A stretch of 64,000 nt of DNA from Omphiscola glabra (GCA_964017045.1 OZ024798.1:33017050-33081049), one strand, 5' to 3'; positions 22,396 through 34,089 are shown, counted from the first letter of the stretch. The notes: generated by a model not told the origin, from the letters alone. Made by a program: numbers and translations.

Positions 22396-23009
22396 TCACT
22401 TTAATGAGATCGGAAAGTAGTTAGTTGTGTACTTATTTGTGTAGGCCCTATTTTCATTTTTTTTTTTAAGTAGACCCTATATGACGCTGAGCACCTTCCG
22501 TTACATTAAATTTAATAATTATTTTATCATTTTAGCTTATCTTTGATGTCTAAACCGACATTTTTACATTTTAAAATTGAATATGTAAGATAATAATTAT
22601 TGGAAGGTCCGAATATTTATGTGCAGTTGGTAGAAGGAAATGGTTTTGCATAGTAACATGATAAATTAAACGTTTCCGTGAGCTACATCTAGTCTAGTCT
22701 AGACTAGTTATTTCAATAACTTTTTGCTTGTCACGTGGACCAGTGAGGTGTAGTGTGGTTCATTGTCCGTAGTTTTGACCTTTCAACTTTAACCTCTCTT
22801 ACACAATAAACGATAAAATATTTACTAATACTATGAAACAACGCAAGTGTTTAAATTCTACAATTAAAATTGTCAAGTTGGATGTTGGCTCTTGAATTAT
22901 CTTGTTTTGTTTTGTTTATCCGTATCCAGTTTTGTCTGATATCGTGTTAGTAGTGTTATCCTCATTCCTTTTCCAACTATTTATTATGTGTTTGTGTCGT
23001 GTTGTTAGC

Positions 23010-23232
23010 GGTCCTTCCCAGACGAAGAAATTGAAGATGAGGAAGCCAAGACTCAACAAAGACTATATTATTCGACATTGAGGAGCTGGTTTATTGTGAC
23101 TCCTATTTTCCAACTCTGCGAAGCATGCTTTTCAAGCTTGCTCGTTTTCAGTTCTAAATACAGAATTAGAGTCAGTAGATTTGTTCCAGAAGATTATCTT
23201 CTTTGCGCTTTTGCGAAGACACTGCCCTAGAC
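23010..23232 (+). other. Unrecognised open segment, possible exon or gene relic
   Basis: After TTGTTAG (possible splice acceptor, AG at 23008-23009) a frame stays open for 73 codons until a TAG at 23227-23229. It includes SFPDEEIEDEEAKTQQRLYY, then STLRSWFIVTPIFQLCEACF and SRFVPEDYLLCAFAKTLP. Composition is protein-like, with acidic, aromatic and hydrophobic blocks, and differs from the AT-rich surroundings. I do not recognise the family. There is no ATG in frame and no partner exon identified; a hAT MITE has inserted across its end. It could be a relic exon, a transposon fragment or chance. Confidence 0.25.
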
Positions 23233-23428
23233 CAGTGGTTCTCAACTTTCCAAATGCCACGACCCTTTAATAAAGTTCTTTATGTGGTGGCGACCCCAGC
23301 CACAAAACAATTTTCGTTAGTACTTCATACTTGTATAGTATATGTGTTTTCCGATGGTCTTAGGCGACCCCTGGGAAAGGGTCGTTCGACCCCCAAAGGC
23401 GTCGCAACCCACGGGTTGAGAACCGCTG
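23233..23428. mobile_element. hAT-family MITE with perfect 8-bp target duplication
   Basis: Inverted termini CAGTGGTTCTCAAC (left) and GTTGAGAACCGCTG (right) bound 196 bp. The 8-bp direct repeat CCCTAGAC flanks it exactly (23225-23232 and 23429-23436). Internal sequence is rich in GCGACCCC blocks. TIR start, 8-bp target duplication and size are classic for non-autonomous hAT elements. No transposase remains. Confidence 0.95.
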
Positions 23429-23879
23429 CCCTAGACATTCTGATCTAGGAAGAGAGAAGCAAGCACGCATTTTCACTGACCATTTATAAAGGTTTCTAGC
23501 TTTAGTATAGTCAGCATTTTTAAACATATGATTTGTGGGCTAGTTATTGTTCTTCTCTATTTTTGTTTAAAGCTTACTTCCACTAATATTTTGTAAATTT
23601 TAATTGTTCATTACACAGTTAAAAGTAATTATTAAATTATTGTGCACATTTTTTAAACAATTACCAAAAAAATGAAAAGGAGGAGGGTTCCAAAATGCAT
23701 TGTTGTGAAATGGTTTAGATTTAATTATGAAGATAAAAATGCATGATATTATAGGTTTTTTTTTTAATTTAAACATATAAATTACTAGCGGATATACCCG
23801 GAACATGCCGGGATAGCTTTTGGAACGAAAGAACTTCTACAGTCTACAGCCTTATAATTAATTATTCCGATTCCGGTGG

Positions 23880-24290
23880 GGTCCCAGTCCCGTCGGTATC
23901 CCGCTCCCGTTAGTATACCGTTTCAAGGTGGGATTCCGATCCTCTGGATCCCAATTCCGGTATGTTGCCAATACCGTCGGTATTCCAATCCAGGTGGTAT
24001 CTCGATACCATTGGGATAACGATACCGGTGGGATCCCGATAGCTGTCGGATCCCGATAGCGGTGGGGTACCGGATCTCGGTAGGTTTGAGTTTTCCGATA
24101 GGTTTCCGATCCGAGTGGAATCCTGATCCCGTTAGGATGCCGATGCCATTAGTATACCGTTTCTCGGTGGGATCCTCTTCCCTGATAGATCCCATTTCCT
24201 GATAGGATCCCGATTTGATCCCATTACCCGATTGGATATCGTTACAGTTGGGTTCAATTTACTGCTGGATCTCGTTAACTTCAATATAAG
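23880..24290. repeat. Degenerate tandem region built on GATCCCGATACCGGTGGG
   Basis: About 25 imperfect copies of a roughly 16-bp motif (variants of GGATCCCGATACCGGTGG) run across this GC-richer stretch. It is preceded by GGATATACCCGGAACATGCCG. Minus-strand translation gives a long IGI-rich open frame that follows from the repeat, not from a gene. It may be the variable tandem part of the interspersed repeat that continues to about 25280. Confidence 0.7.
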
Positions 24291-24699
24291 CTTTTATATC
24301 CATTTTATATATCCCCTTAGAACTATGTAGAACTTTCTGGAACATTCTAGATTAAATGTAATTTAATATCCACCTGGAAACGTGTAGAAATGCTGTTTCT
24401 AAGTAATTATTCTTCAAATACGAAAAATTATACAACTGAATGCATTACTATAACTATAGTACATTTAAGTTGAAAGAGGGGCCCATTCCATAATTGTACC
24501 GAATTAGTTTTGAGTGAGATGGGGCCATATAAAAATCATTCAGATAAGCTATGAAGGTAAAATTTAAATTTTGTCCCATTCAAATGTATTAAGGCCGTAG
24601 ATATAGCTTTTTAAAATTATCAAACTCTCTGAAAAAAACTAAATTATAAATTGGGTATTATTAGTTTTAAATCCACCGATATTTCAATACAGAAAATGA

Positions 24700-25280
24700 A
24701 GGGTATTGCTACCAAGCAAGGCATAGATCCATGAATTCACATAGAACCTAAAGTTCTGTCGAAGCCTATTGATATTTATATAGCTTATATAGGGAAAACG
24801 ATAATGCGGCCCCCGGCCCCAGAGGGATGGATTTTATGCGTTCAGTACCCTTCGGTATTTGAATATGGATAATCAAGTATATGTATACTAAGTTTGGTCA
24901 ATACCCATCCATTCATGTAGGAGTATTAAGACTATTGATATTTATATAACTTATATAAGGAAAAATGAACTGGGGCCCCCGGCCCCAGATAAATGGATAT
25001 TATGAGTTCAGTACCCTTCGGTATTTGAATATGGATAATAAAGTATTTGTTATTAAATTTTTTTATATAGCTCATATATGAAAAAAATGACCTTTTGGGC
25101 CCCCGGCCCCAAACTAAATGTTATAAAACGTTCATAACCCCTTAAGAGTTCCTTCCGGATAATGATGGACACATGTGCCAAGTTTGGTCAAGATCCATCA
25201 ATCCATGTAAAGGTAGCGCCTTTGTGTAACAAACAGACAAACCCACAACTTTTCACTTTTATATATACTATATATAGGGG
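24700..25280. repeat. Interspersed repeat with three related sub-units
   Basis: Three blocks each contain GGCCCCCGGCCCCA (near 24810, 24980 and 25105). Two of them share GTTCAGTACCCTTCGGTATT and GAATATGGATAAT. The end carries GCCAAGTTTGGTCAAGATCC, AACAAACAGACAAACCCACA and an AT-rich tail TATATATACTATATATAG. These phrases look like a family of animal interspersed repeats; the class is not determined. Confidence 0.65.
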
Positions 25281-25613
25281 CCTATATATATCATAATTAT
25301 ATATATGATGAAAGATTGAGCTATATCCAGCAGTGATACAAGAAAACATTGTGTACGTTGTTGAGGGTTTTGGGAGCAAAATGCAAATGTGTTTTATTTT
25401 TAATTTGTGATACTTTCAACAATGGTATTCCATAACTGGGCGGTTGAGATGTTCATGTGTTTTGTGACTCTTGCTGACCCACCAGTACAATGTAATGATA
25501 CTAAATTCACCTGAGTAGAAATTTTACCACCGGCCGGCACCATCATACTCTACTTTACAGCTTCATAGATTTCACCCTCATTCAGCTGCTAGAAACTACA
25601 AGTACAAAATTTA

Positions 25614-28600
25614 ATGATGGCCGTACCATCAGACAAATGTGTTCTTTCAATTCAGAGTTCTGTTGTCTTTGGTTATGTGGGAAATAAGAGTGCAACTTTT
25701 CCACTTCAGGTAGGTCTTGTCAACAAAAACGTAGAATAATATTGAGTTATTTAGTAAGATCGACTGGGCACTGTGCTAGCCACACAATCCCCTACTGTGA
25801 CATTGCCAATGAAAAGTTTGAACAAAACACATTAGTATTTTTAACACCCTTCGGGGTGGTTCGTAAATTACGTCACGCCAAAAATGACCTTTTTAGACCT
25901 ACCCCCACACCCGGGGTCACGAAGTGTCACAAATTCTCACCCCCCCCCCCCCCCCCCCCCCCAATTTTCCCATAATGGATTAAGATATAGTATTATTACA
26001 AAACTGTGACACTAAACAACGAAGTCATCCACAAGCTGAAAGTAAAATTGCCACAACAGTTTTTGCTTCATTTTTCGATATGGGCAAAAGGTGTGAGCAA
26101 CAGAGTTCATAGTACATATAATACCTGAGGTAATTTCGAATTCAAATTGCTTTTAAAATTAAAGATTTTTCAAATTCGAAAAGTTTAGAAAAAAAAAAGA
26201 GAAGAAAAAAACTTAACGTCACAAATTTTTGACCCTCCCGCTTTCACAAAAGGTCAAAATTCTCAACCCCTCCTCCTCTCCCCCTGATCATGACATAATT
26301 TGCGAACGACCCCTTATCCATTTCTGAATAGATAATTCTCTACATGTTATTATCAATTGTTTAAAACAAAAAAGTTGCAAAATAATTTGCAACTCTATCA
26401 AATTTTGGCTCATTCCAAAATAATGTGTGGGCCACGGAGAATAATTAGCAAAATAATAGCTGGCACTGGGTCAATTCATAGCAAAAAGTAGGTAAGTACC
26501 AGAAGGGTTAATTGAAAACAATTCCATCTTCATATTAAGGAAAATTAACTCTACTAACAAAAACAAGGAGTAAATCCAAAACAGAAACTTCACAAATGAC
26601 ATCATGGCGCAATCTCTTTGCGTTGACCAAATGTTTCATTCATAGTGTGAATAGAATTTATTATTAGTGCTCCCACGTGGTAATCATATTATACATTTTT
26701 ACATGATCTCATTCTTTACTGGATGATATGATGCTCCTTTTTGTAAATTATGTCCATTTAAATGGGTTTTTTTTTTTAAATTTAAATTCTTATTTCCAAT
26801 TTTAGATGTCCCTGAAAATCATTAGGCTTCCCCATGATCATAGAGACGGTTTGGCACCTTTGTATGCATATTATTTAGTTTAGACCTGGAAATCAACATG
26901 TAATGCCAGTATTTTATATAAATATAAAAGATTCTATGACAGTTGACAATTTCACTTTTTTCTTTTCAGCTCCATGGTTATGATGTCAGCACTATCAATT
27001 CAGTCCAATTCTCAAATCACACAGGTAAATGGCACTCTATATTAGTTATTTTATTTAAATAATTGTGACATTATTCTTCATTTCATTATTTTTATTTAAT
27101 AAATATCACATGACAACGTCATCAAATTTTGTTTCAACTCCACAAAACTCCTTTAACATTCATTTACTTTTAACTCTTTAATACGTTACATTCATATTTT
27201 ACTATTAATTGAGTTCTATGACCTTGTTTAGGATATGGAAAATGGAAAGGTCAAGTTCTAGATGCTCAGGATGTAACCGACTTATTTGATGGCCTTCGAA
27301 TCAACAATCTTCTAAACTTTTCTCATGTACTCACAGGTAGTTATTAATCTCACATTTTTATATTGCCTGTATTATTATTACTTAAATCACAATTATTTAC
27401 AGGAGTTTTAAGATATTCATTGCCAACGTGCAAAAGGATGACTTTCTTGTTTAAATTTTTTGGTGCTGTTTTAAGAATAATTAAGATTTTTTTTTTTTCC
27501 TTCAAATTTAGGTTATATTGGATCAGAATCATTTTTAAAGAAAGTTGGTGAAGCTGTTAGGGAATTGAAGTCCAAAAATCCCAACTTAAAATATGGTCAG
27601 TTGTTGGATCTTTGTCTGCATATTTCCATATTTTTTTAATGATGTTATTGCTCATCAAGTATTTACTTTTGGAAATAATGTTGCTTGCTGTTGAATATTA
27701 CATTTTTTTTTTAAATATTTTATCAAGAACAATACTAGATCTCACAATACTATGTTAGCAGGATAAAAAAGAGGTAATTAAAAGTACCATTCAGTGTTTT
27801 ATTTATGTGAATACAATTATTTTGCAGTTTGTGACCCTGTTATGGGAGACAATGGTAAACTGGTAAGTTGTTTCATTTAAGTGTTCAGTAACATACAAGC
27901 CTTCCATTTGCTGAACCAAAAAAAAATTAATTAAAAATATTCTATTATTCATGTTTTACTTTCCCATGGTGCCAAATTTACTTTCCTGTTATTTTAAGCT
28001 GCAGTTCAGGAAACTGCAATCATAAATTGGATATAGCCCAGGGGTCGACAAATTTTTTTGTGAAGATCTAAATAGCAAACCTGTTTACCCTAAAACTCTT
28101 GAAATCTTACAACATCATCACAAAATCGTTCAGTACATTATCTTAATAGTAAAAAAATTAACATACATAATGTATACATCTCAAAATGTACATTGTACGC
28201 CAAAATCGTAAGAGTTAACAGGTCTCAAATAGCATAAATTGTGATAGGTGGGATCTGATATGATATGGGAAAACAGTGCAGGCACTGCCAAATTGTAATG
28301 TTTTGACTTTATATCAGAGATCTTGAAAGAGAGAACAAGGCAAAGATATTGGAAATAGTTACATTATAGTGCATGCTTTGAGATTTTAGAGACTTTAAGA
28401 AAAAAACATTTTAAAATCATTTTATTGGGCCCAATGAATGCCTTCTATTAGATATGAACTAAATAAATATATGTGTGAAATAAGGCAGTGACAAAAATCG
28501 TGAACTCAAGGGAGCCTACCTATAACAATGGATTTTAAACTTTTATTTCTAAAGTAGGGCTTGTCTTGATTCACTAGGGTATTTAAATATATATCTGATC

Positions 28601-31600
28601 TCCCCAGTATGTGAGTGAAACGTTAGTACCAGTTTACAGAACAGAGATTGTGGAACAAGCGGACATCATCACACCCAATCAGTTTGAACTAGAGTTAGTT
28701 TCTCAGATTGATTTCAGCGTGTCATTTAATTTCAACTATATATTCAACAAAGGGATTTATTTCATGCAGGATAAGTTAATTCAAAATCATAATAAAAATC
28801 TTTTCTAAATTTATGTTATGGAAAGAATACAATTTATTTTTATTTAAATGTTAAGTTTTTGTTGTTTATTTTTCAGACAGCTTACACAACTGCCAATAGA
28901 AAATGAAGAGCAAGCCTTCATAGCTATGAACAAATTGCATGAGAGAGGGGTGAGCATAGTAGTCCTGAGCAGTAGCACTCTTGGAGACAAGAATATATTA
29001 TTATGTCTTGCTAGTATCAGAAGAGGTTAGTCTCTCTAGTTTACAGTTGCTGTCAGTGTGTTAGTGTTTTTGCTAGAGCTGTTGGGGGTTAAAAGTAAAG
29101 GAATTAAGGTTTCATTTTCAATTTTTAAACATTCAGATTATCAGACTTTATTATTCAGTTTGTATCTTCAAAAGTAAGCGAATTCAATCAATGCAAAAAA
29201 GGCTTTTGTTGTGTCTCATGATTATATTTTCCCAGAACACAAAGTCTTGGGTGAATAATATTTTTTTACAATGGAAAACAAAATTGGCTACACCTATTGG
29301 TACCCGGGTACTAGAATTGAGAGCTTGGGATTAAAAAACGATTTAAAATATTATTATTGGGTTTGTAAGACCAAATGAGGTATCAAATGAAAGATAATTG
29401 AATGTACTATACGTTTTTAATCTTAATTCTTCAGTTTTACTAAAATAAACTACCACAAATGACATCCGAATAGCATTGAGTCTAATTGTACCCAAATGGT
29501 GCGAATGGCGGCGCTGCGTGTCAATGCTATTCGGATGTCATTTGTAGTAGTTTAGTTTAGTTAAAATGAAGAATTAAGTTTACAAACATATAGTACATTC
29601 AATTATCTTTCATTTAATACCTCATTTGGTTGTACAAACCCAACAATAATATTTTAAATCGTTTTTAATCCCAACTCTCAATTCTGGTACCCGGGTACCA
29701 ATAGCCACTTCGAACAAAATTACTATGGGTTTCTGAAATATGTTTTTGTAATAAGGACAATCAAGCCTTTTGAATGTGATTCAGTTTTTTTTACGCATAC
29801 AATATTTGGTGTTTTTTTTCCCCCTCTATTTTAGGTGAAGTATCGAAAAAATATCGCTTAAAGATTCCTTTACTTGGTGCAATTTTTGTGGGAACAGGAG
29901 ATCTGTTTGCTGCTTCTCTGTTGACATGGTTAGATAAAGAGAGTGAGTTCAAGGTGAGATCATTGTTAGATAAAGAGAGTGAGTTCAAGGTGAGATCATT
30001 GTTAGATAAAGAGAGTGAGTTCAAGGTGAGATCATTGTTAGATAAAGAGAGTGAGTTCAAGGTGAGATCATTGTTAGATAAAGAGAGTGAGTTCAAGGTG
30101 AGATCATTGTTAGATAAAAAGAGAGAATTTTTATTGTTACATAAGAATAGTGAATTCAAGATGATATCATGGTTAGATAAAGAGAGTGAATTAAAAGTGA
30201 GTATATTTCTCATGAGAAGTAAAGAGCTTGGTAGCAATTTAAAGTTTATAAATTGTAAAGCATTAATCACCCACCATATGTTGACTTGCAGTGCCATAAA
30301 AGGGCAATACATTAATAATTATAGATGGCTTGGGGGGGTCATCTCACCAACTTAAGATTTTGTCATCTTCTTAAATGGGATATCAGAACCGTCTCTAACA
30401 AATGGCATATCATATAGTCTGCAATAATGGATATCCTAAAAGCAATTAAAGGCCTGTATTACAGATATTTATTAAAATCTTTTTTTTTTATATTAAATCA
30501 GAAAACTGTCTAAACATGAATAATTTTTTTTTACTTTTAATTTCTTTGGGGGACTAATTAAAATTATCAAATCTTTTAAAAAGTACAGTCTAGCTGACTT
30601 CACTAATGCAAAATGTACATTTCAGGATGCCCTTGAGAAAACTGTCAGTGTTGTACAGCATGTCATCAGAAGAACATATGAGCATGCCCAAAGTAAGTGT
30701 GAAAAGTTTGAACTGAGCAATTATTTTTGTTTTAAATAAGCTGAGATTGAATAGTTAAGGCTGTATTACCCCTTAGCAGTTGTCGGCAAACTCATTGGTC
30801 AAAAGAGCCACAAATCAGCAGCAGGCCGATTAAATTTTTTTGAGAGCCAAATTTATTGTCAAGAACCATGTTTTTCGGAGTAAAAACAGATTTGTGGCCG
30901 ACTGGCCAAGCCACACTCAGGTCGTTAAAGAGCCGCATGCAGATCCTCTGGAGCTGCGATTTGATGACCACTGCCCTGTAGGGATTAATTTGTAGAAGGC
31001 ATTAAAAAAATATATAACTCGATAACTGGGAAATTCCTGCTTATAATTTTAATTTGATGAATCTTATTTTGTTAAATAGGTAATCAAACTTTTTATGTAA
31101 AATATTAATTATCATAACATTTAAGGCGTGGAGAAATTATTTGGTACAAAAATAAATAAATTTAAAAATTTATTATTTTCTACTCTTTTGCTGTTGTGAA
31201 TCTATTTGTATGTAAATTTATTCAAATAACATAACTCAATTTTAATAAGAATGGATGTTAAATTCAAGTTGATTAATGAGACACAATTTGTGTAAATAAA
31301 ACAATATAGGTTAAGCTTTATTAATGATTACATAGAATACAAATGCAACCGTCTCGGAAAATGCCTTCATCAGTACAACAAAAAACATTCAGTAAAAATT
31401 AAATTTACATAATATATATATATGTGTGTGTATCCTACATAATATTAAATTTTTAAAATGTGTGTTTCAATCTTTAAAAAAAAATTCTACAATTCCAATA
31501 AATTTGAGGCATACCAAACTAGACATGTGCCAATCTATATGTTTGGCTAAAGTAAGATAAAATTGATCATTTTCTTGTAACAAATGAAAACAATGTTACC

Positions 31601-32101
31601 AGCAAGGCACTGTGCATCACTAAGATATTTAAATGTTTAATATATGTAAACTTTTCGGTGATAATATTTTGGGACAAGTGAGATCATTATAATGTAATAG
31701 ATGGTATTTGTAGGTATCCCTTTATTTTTGTTTGCTAATGATTATTCACAATTAAGGACACATATAGTTCTTTTCTTTAATAGATATATTTTCAAGTCAA
31801 TTTTCCACTAACCTAGTATTAATGGTGTATAATTTGTATTCTGTGATATTCCTACATTTACATTTGCTCTCAAAACTAGGACTTGAATTTTAACACTTTC
31901 AAAGGAACAATGTCATTAATTTCATAATCCAGTGATCTAACTAATTCTACAGAACCTTCATTCTTCTAATTGTTTCCAATTCCCCCAGGTTTAGTTGGTC
32001 CAGGAGAGACACCATCTATGGCACAGATGGAGCTACACTTAGTTCAGTCTAAAAAGGACATTGAAGATCCACAAGTCCTGATTCAGGCAGAGGAGTTGTA
32101 A
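25614..32101 (+). CDS. PDXK: Pyridoxal kinase
   Basis: Cytosolic ATP-dependent kinase of the ribokinase superfamily that phosphorylates pyridoxal, pyridoxine and pyridoxamine in vitamin B6 salvage. Ten exons: 25614-25709, 26970-27024, 27232-27336, 27512-27595, 27828-27862, 28608-28693, 28877-29025, 29835-29953, 30626-30692 and 31989-32101 (TAA). They give 302 residues (human 312). Motifs: N-terminal [32 protein letters not shown] block ([20 protein letters not shown]), [26 protein letters not shown], and [13 protein letters not shown] with the catalytic Asp near residue 226. C-terminus [20 protein letters not shown]. The start is the first of two consecutive ATGs (25614, 25617). Exon 6 ends at GA before GTTAGT, which restores the human-length PNQFELEQL junction. 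Exon 8's donor lies in a five-fold tandem repeat, and the intron before it holds a long hairpin. Poly(A) hexamer AATAAA at 32226. Confidence 0.96.
25853..26313. mobile_element. MITE with GGGGTNGTTCG termini in PDXK intron 1
   Basis: Left end GGGGTGGTTCGTAAATTACG and right end complement of AATTTGCGAACGACCCC form inverted repeats of roughly 23 bp around 461 bp. The interior has a run of about 22 C (25940-25962) and GTCACAAATT repeated near both ends. No coding capacity and no convincing target duplication. A smaller element with related ends lies at 43644-43801. Confidence 0.75.
29285..29710. mobile_element. Fold-back element: about 195-bp inverted arms in PDXK intron 7
   Basis: The left arm (29285-29479) and right arm (29521-29710) are near-perfect reverse complements separated by about 41 bp. 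Matching pairs include ATTGGTACCCGGGTAC, GATTTAAAATATTATT/AATAATATTTTAAATC, GATAATTGAATGTACTATA and GACATCCGAATAGCATTGA. The loop contains GCGAATGGCGGCGCTGCG. Transcribed PDXK pre-mRNA would carry a long double-stranded hairpin about 125 nt before exon 8. Confidence 0.92.
29930..30210 (+). repeat. 36-bp tandem repeat containing the PDXK exon 8 splice donor
   Basis: Five identical 36-bp units from 29930 to 30109 each read LDKESEFK followed by the donor AAG|GTGAGA, then TCATTG. Donor cuts fall after 29953, 29989, 30025, 30061 and 30097. Three more decayed units follow; the last has a strong donor AAA|GTGAGT after 30196. All sites are in the same frame, which stays open to 30355, so each later donor would add 12 residues per unit (81 for the last). 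Use of the first site gives a protein of normal family length at this point. Confidence 0.93.
30777..30973. mobile_element. hAT-like MITE (copy 2) in PDXK intron 9
   Basis: Termini CAGTTGTCGGCAAACTCATT and the right end TGATGACCACTG are imperfect inverts. Flanking octamers CCCCTTAG and CCCTGTAG match at 6 of 8 positions, consistent with an aged 8-bp target duplication. Internal order AGAGCCACAAATCAGCAGCAG then GAGCCGCATGCAGATC matches the copy at 21453. Confidence 0.8.
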
Positions 32102-32483
32102 CATATTTTGTTGATTTAGTTGTAATCAACTATTTCACTTACATTCAGGGAATTTTTTGTGATCAGTTCTGAACTTAATCATATTTTATATTTAAATAAG
32201 ATTAACGGAGAGCAAAACAAGCCTAAATAAACCAAATAATATAATGAAATCTGTTTCTTCAACTGAAGTACTTTTAAAAAAAAACTTCATTTTTTTAACT
32301 CATGTAGAAATCTCTCTCAGATGTGCGAGCAAAACTGCATTTGTGAAATAATTTTCTTGTGCAAGGGCTTGTGTCTTGTGATGCAATAAATAACTAAAAG
32401 TGCCAGCCAACAATTGAATGAAATAAACATTTTGTTTAAGGCTTTTTCTATTTTAACACATTCATAAGTTAATGGAGTTAGAT

Positions 32484-32717
32484 CAGGCGGGCACTACATG
32501 CGGCCAGCGGGCCATATGTGGCCCGCCAGACCCACTTTGCGGCTGCAAAGTAACCAAATATTCCTTATTCTTATTATATTAATAGCTTTCGCACACACCC
32601 CCCACCCGGTCCTATTTTCTTTTGGCCCGCACAAGTTCTGTCCTATTTTCTTTTGGCCGGCACAAGTTTTTCATAAAGTATTACATCCCACCTTACATCT
32701 TAAGTTGTGCAGGCCTG
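32484..32717. mobile_element. hAT-family MITE with perfect 8-bp target duplication
   Basis: AGTTAGAT occurs directly on both sides (32476-32483 and 32718-32725). The element starts CAGGCGGGCACTACATGCGG and ends AGTTGTGCAGGCCTG. It contains GGCCCGCCAGACCCACTTTG and a tandem CCTATTTTCTTTTGGCC. It lies just downstream of the PDXK poly(A) signals. No coding capacity. Confidence 0.9.
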
Positions 32718-32725
32718 AGTTAGAT

Positions 32726-33737
32726 AACTACATTCCCTTTCTCATTTCAATGTTTAAATATATCACCTTAGCACTTAGAATAATTCAAGCATCATCTCAT
32801 TTATATGAGAATATGTGTACAAGGAATATTTTAAATATGGCTGGGGAAACAGTTATATTCCCTCCTATAACACAATTTTTGTATCACTCAGATAACTGTC
32901 ATAAACAGATTTTTTACTTTGATTGTAATTAAAATTTACTCAGTATTGATAATAATGTATTTTTCTTCCTTTGTTAATACTTGATAAAATCAAAAGATGT
33001 CTTCCGTTGTTTGACATAATTTTTCTTGACTCTGTTTATTGATAAAGTTGTATTTCTCAGAAGAAACAAGAAAGCACACAATGATATGTGTTCAGATAAT
33101 ATTATCATTTAGTAAAGATTTCACAGCCATTGTTGCATGTAACGAACTTCTTGTTTCTTTTTTTTTTTAAATACATGGCATTAAAATCAGTATCTTTCAA
33201 AAGAAAATGCAGCTTATGTTTCAGCCAAATACCATTTACTTTAAAAAAAAAAGAATTAAAAAATCAGATTTATAGTTTTTGTGGTTGGGTACAGGATTAA
33301 AATAGTGTGCAAGTGTATTTAGTGATTAAGCTAGTTTTAAAGTGTTCAATTACCACTAATCTTAACTACAACTGTCTCCAAGTACATTTTCTTTTCCCCT
33401 TTGAATCATTGAAACACTATGGAAATGTTCACTTTATTAATGCTTTTAATTTTACATAATATATATTTATGGAGGGCTGATGTGTAATAAATTGTTACTT
33501 TAAATATAACTGTTCATAAAATGATCTGTAATACCGTCTTTTAAAATACAAAATGTCATTTGTCATCAACTGTACCATTCTTCTGTTTGAGTTTGTCTCT
33601 TTATCAACGTATATATATAAATATTTATATATATTTATAAAGAAATATATTTTTCATCATTAACAGTTTTGAAAACTTCTGGTCTACAATTTTTTCCTAA
33701 AAATGTAATAAACTTTCATTAACGCAGTATATTATAG
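32726..33737. other. Intergenic, downstream of PDXK, no gene seen
   Basis: AT-rich sequence with several AATAAA-like hexamers and a TATATA-rich stretch near 33610-33645. No exon recognised on either strand. Confidence 0.5.
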
Positions 33738-33866
33738 CTATGTTTCCAAACGTCACTTGAGCTCTGGTCACCAGTTGGCCCATGTTTCCAAACTTCACTT
33801 GAGCTCTGGTCACCAGTTGGCCCATGTTTCCAAACTTCACTTGAGCTCTGGTCACCAGTTGGCCCT
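33738..33866. repeat. 42-bp tandem repeat, three copies
   Basis: TGTTTCCAAACTTCACTTGA followed by GCTCTGGTCACCAGTTGGCC recurs with starts at 33741, 33783 and 33825. The three copies are nearly identical (one G/T difference in the first). Confidence 0.9.
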
Positions 33867-34089
33867 GTGAGCTACTGTTATGACACCAGCCACCATATCA
33901 ACTAAATTATTTTGTCTTCTCAGTCAAGTGGATATCAAAATAACTTTAGCCTGTGGGAATGTGTCATTTCATTGTTTGTGTTCCACAGATCAAATGTATA
34001 TCAACATAAAAAACTGACTGATATGAGGGCCTGTCATACTGTCATGAAACTCTTACCATTAATTGTTTAGTACAAAACACCAGTTCTTC

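Larger units (their letters stand above)
20805..25613. other. Divergent intergenic region between BDH2 and PDXK
   Basis: About 4.8 kb separate the two start codons. It holds two hAT-type elements (from 21453 and at 23233), a roughly 40-bp tandem repeat (22141-22395), a possible unrecognised exon (23010-23232), an unusual GATCCCGATACCGG tandem region (23880-24290), and a compound repeat with GGGCCCCCGGCCCCA blocks (24700-25280). The proximal promoters of both genes presumably lie at its two ends, but I see no confident core promoter element. Confidence 0.6.

Noticed and set aside
28608..28800. Extension of PDXK exon 6 through [12 protein letters not shown]
   Set aside because: No in-phase donor there joins to exon 7. 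The GTTAGT donor after 28693 restores a human-length junction, so the extension is intron.
31346..31375. Hammerhead-like string on the minus strand, CTGATGAAGGCATTTTCCGAGACGG
   Set aside because: The core requires GAAA after stem II; here it reads GAGA, and stem II has only about two pairs. At most a decayed relic.
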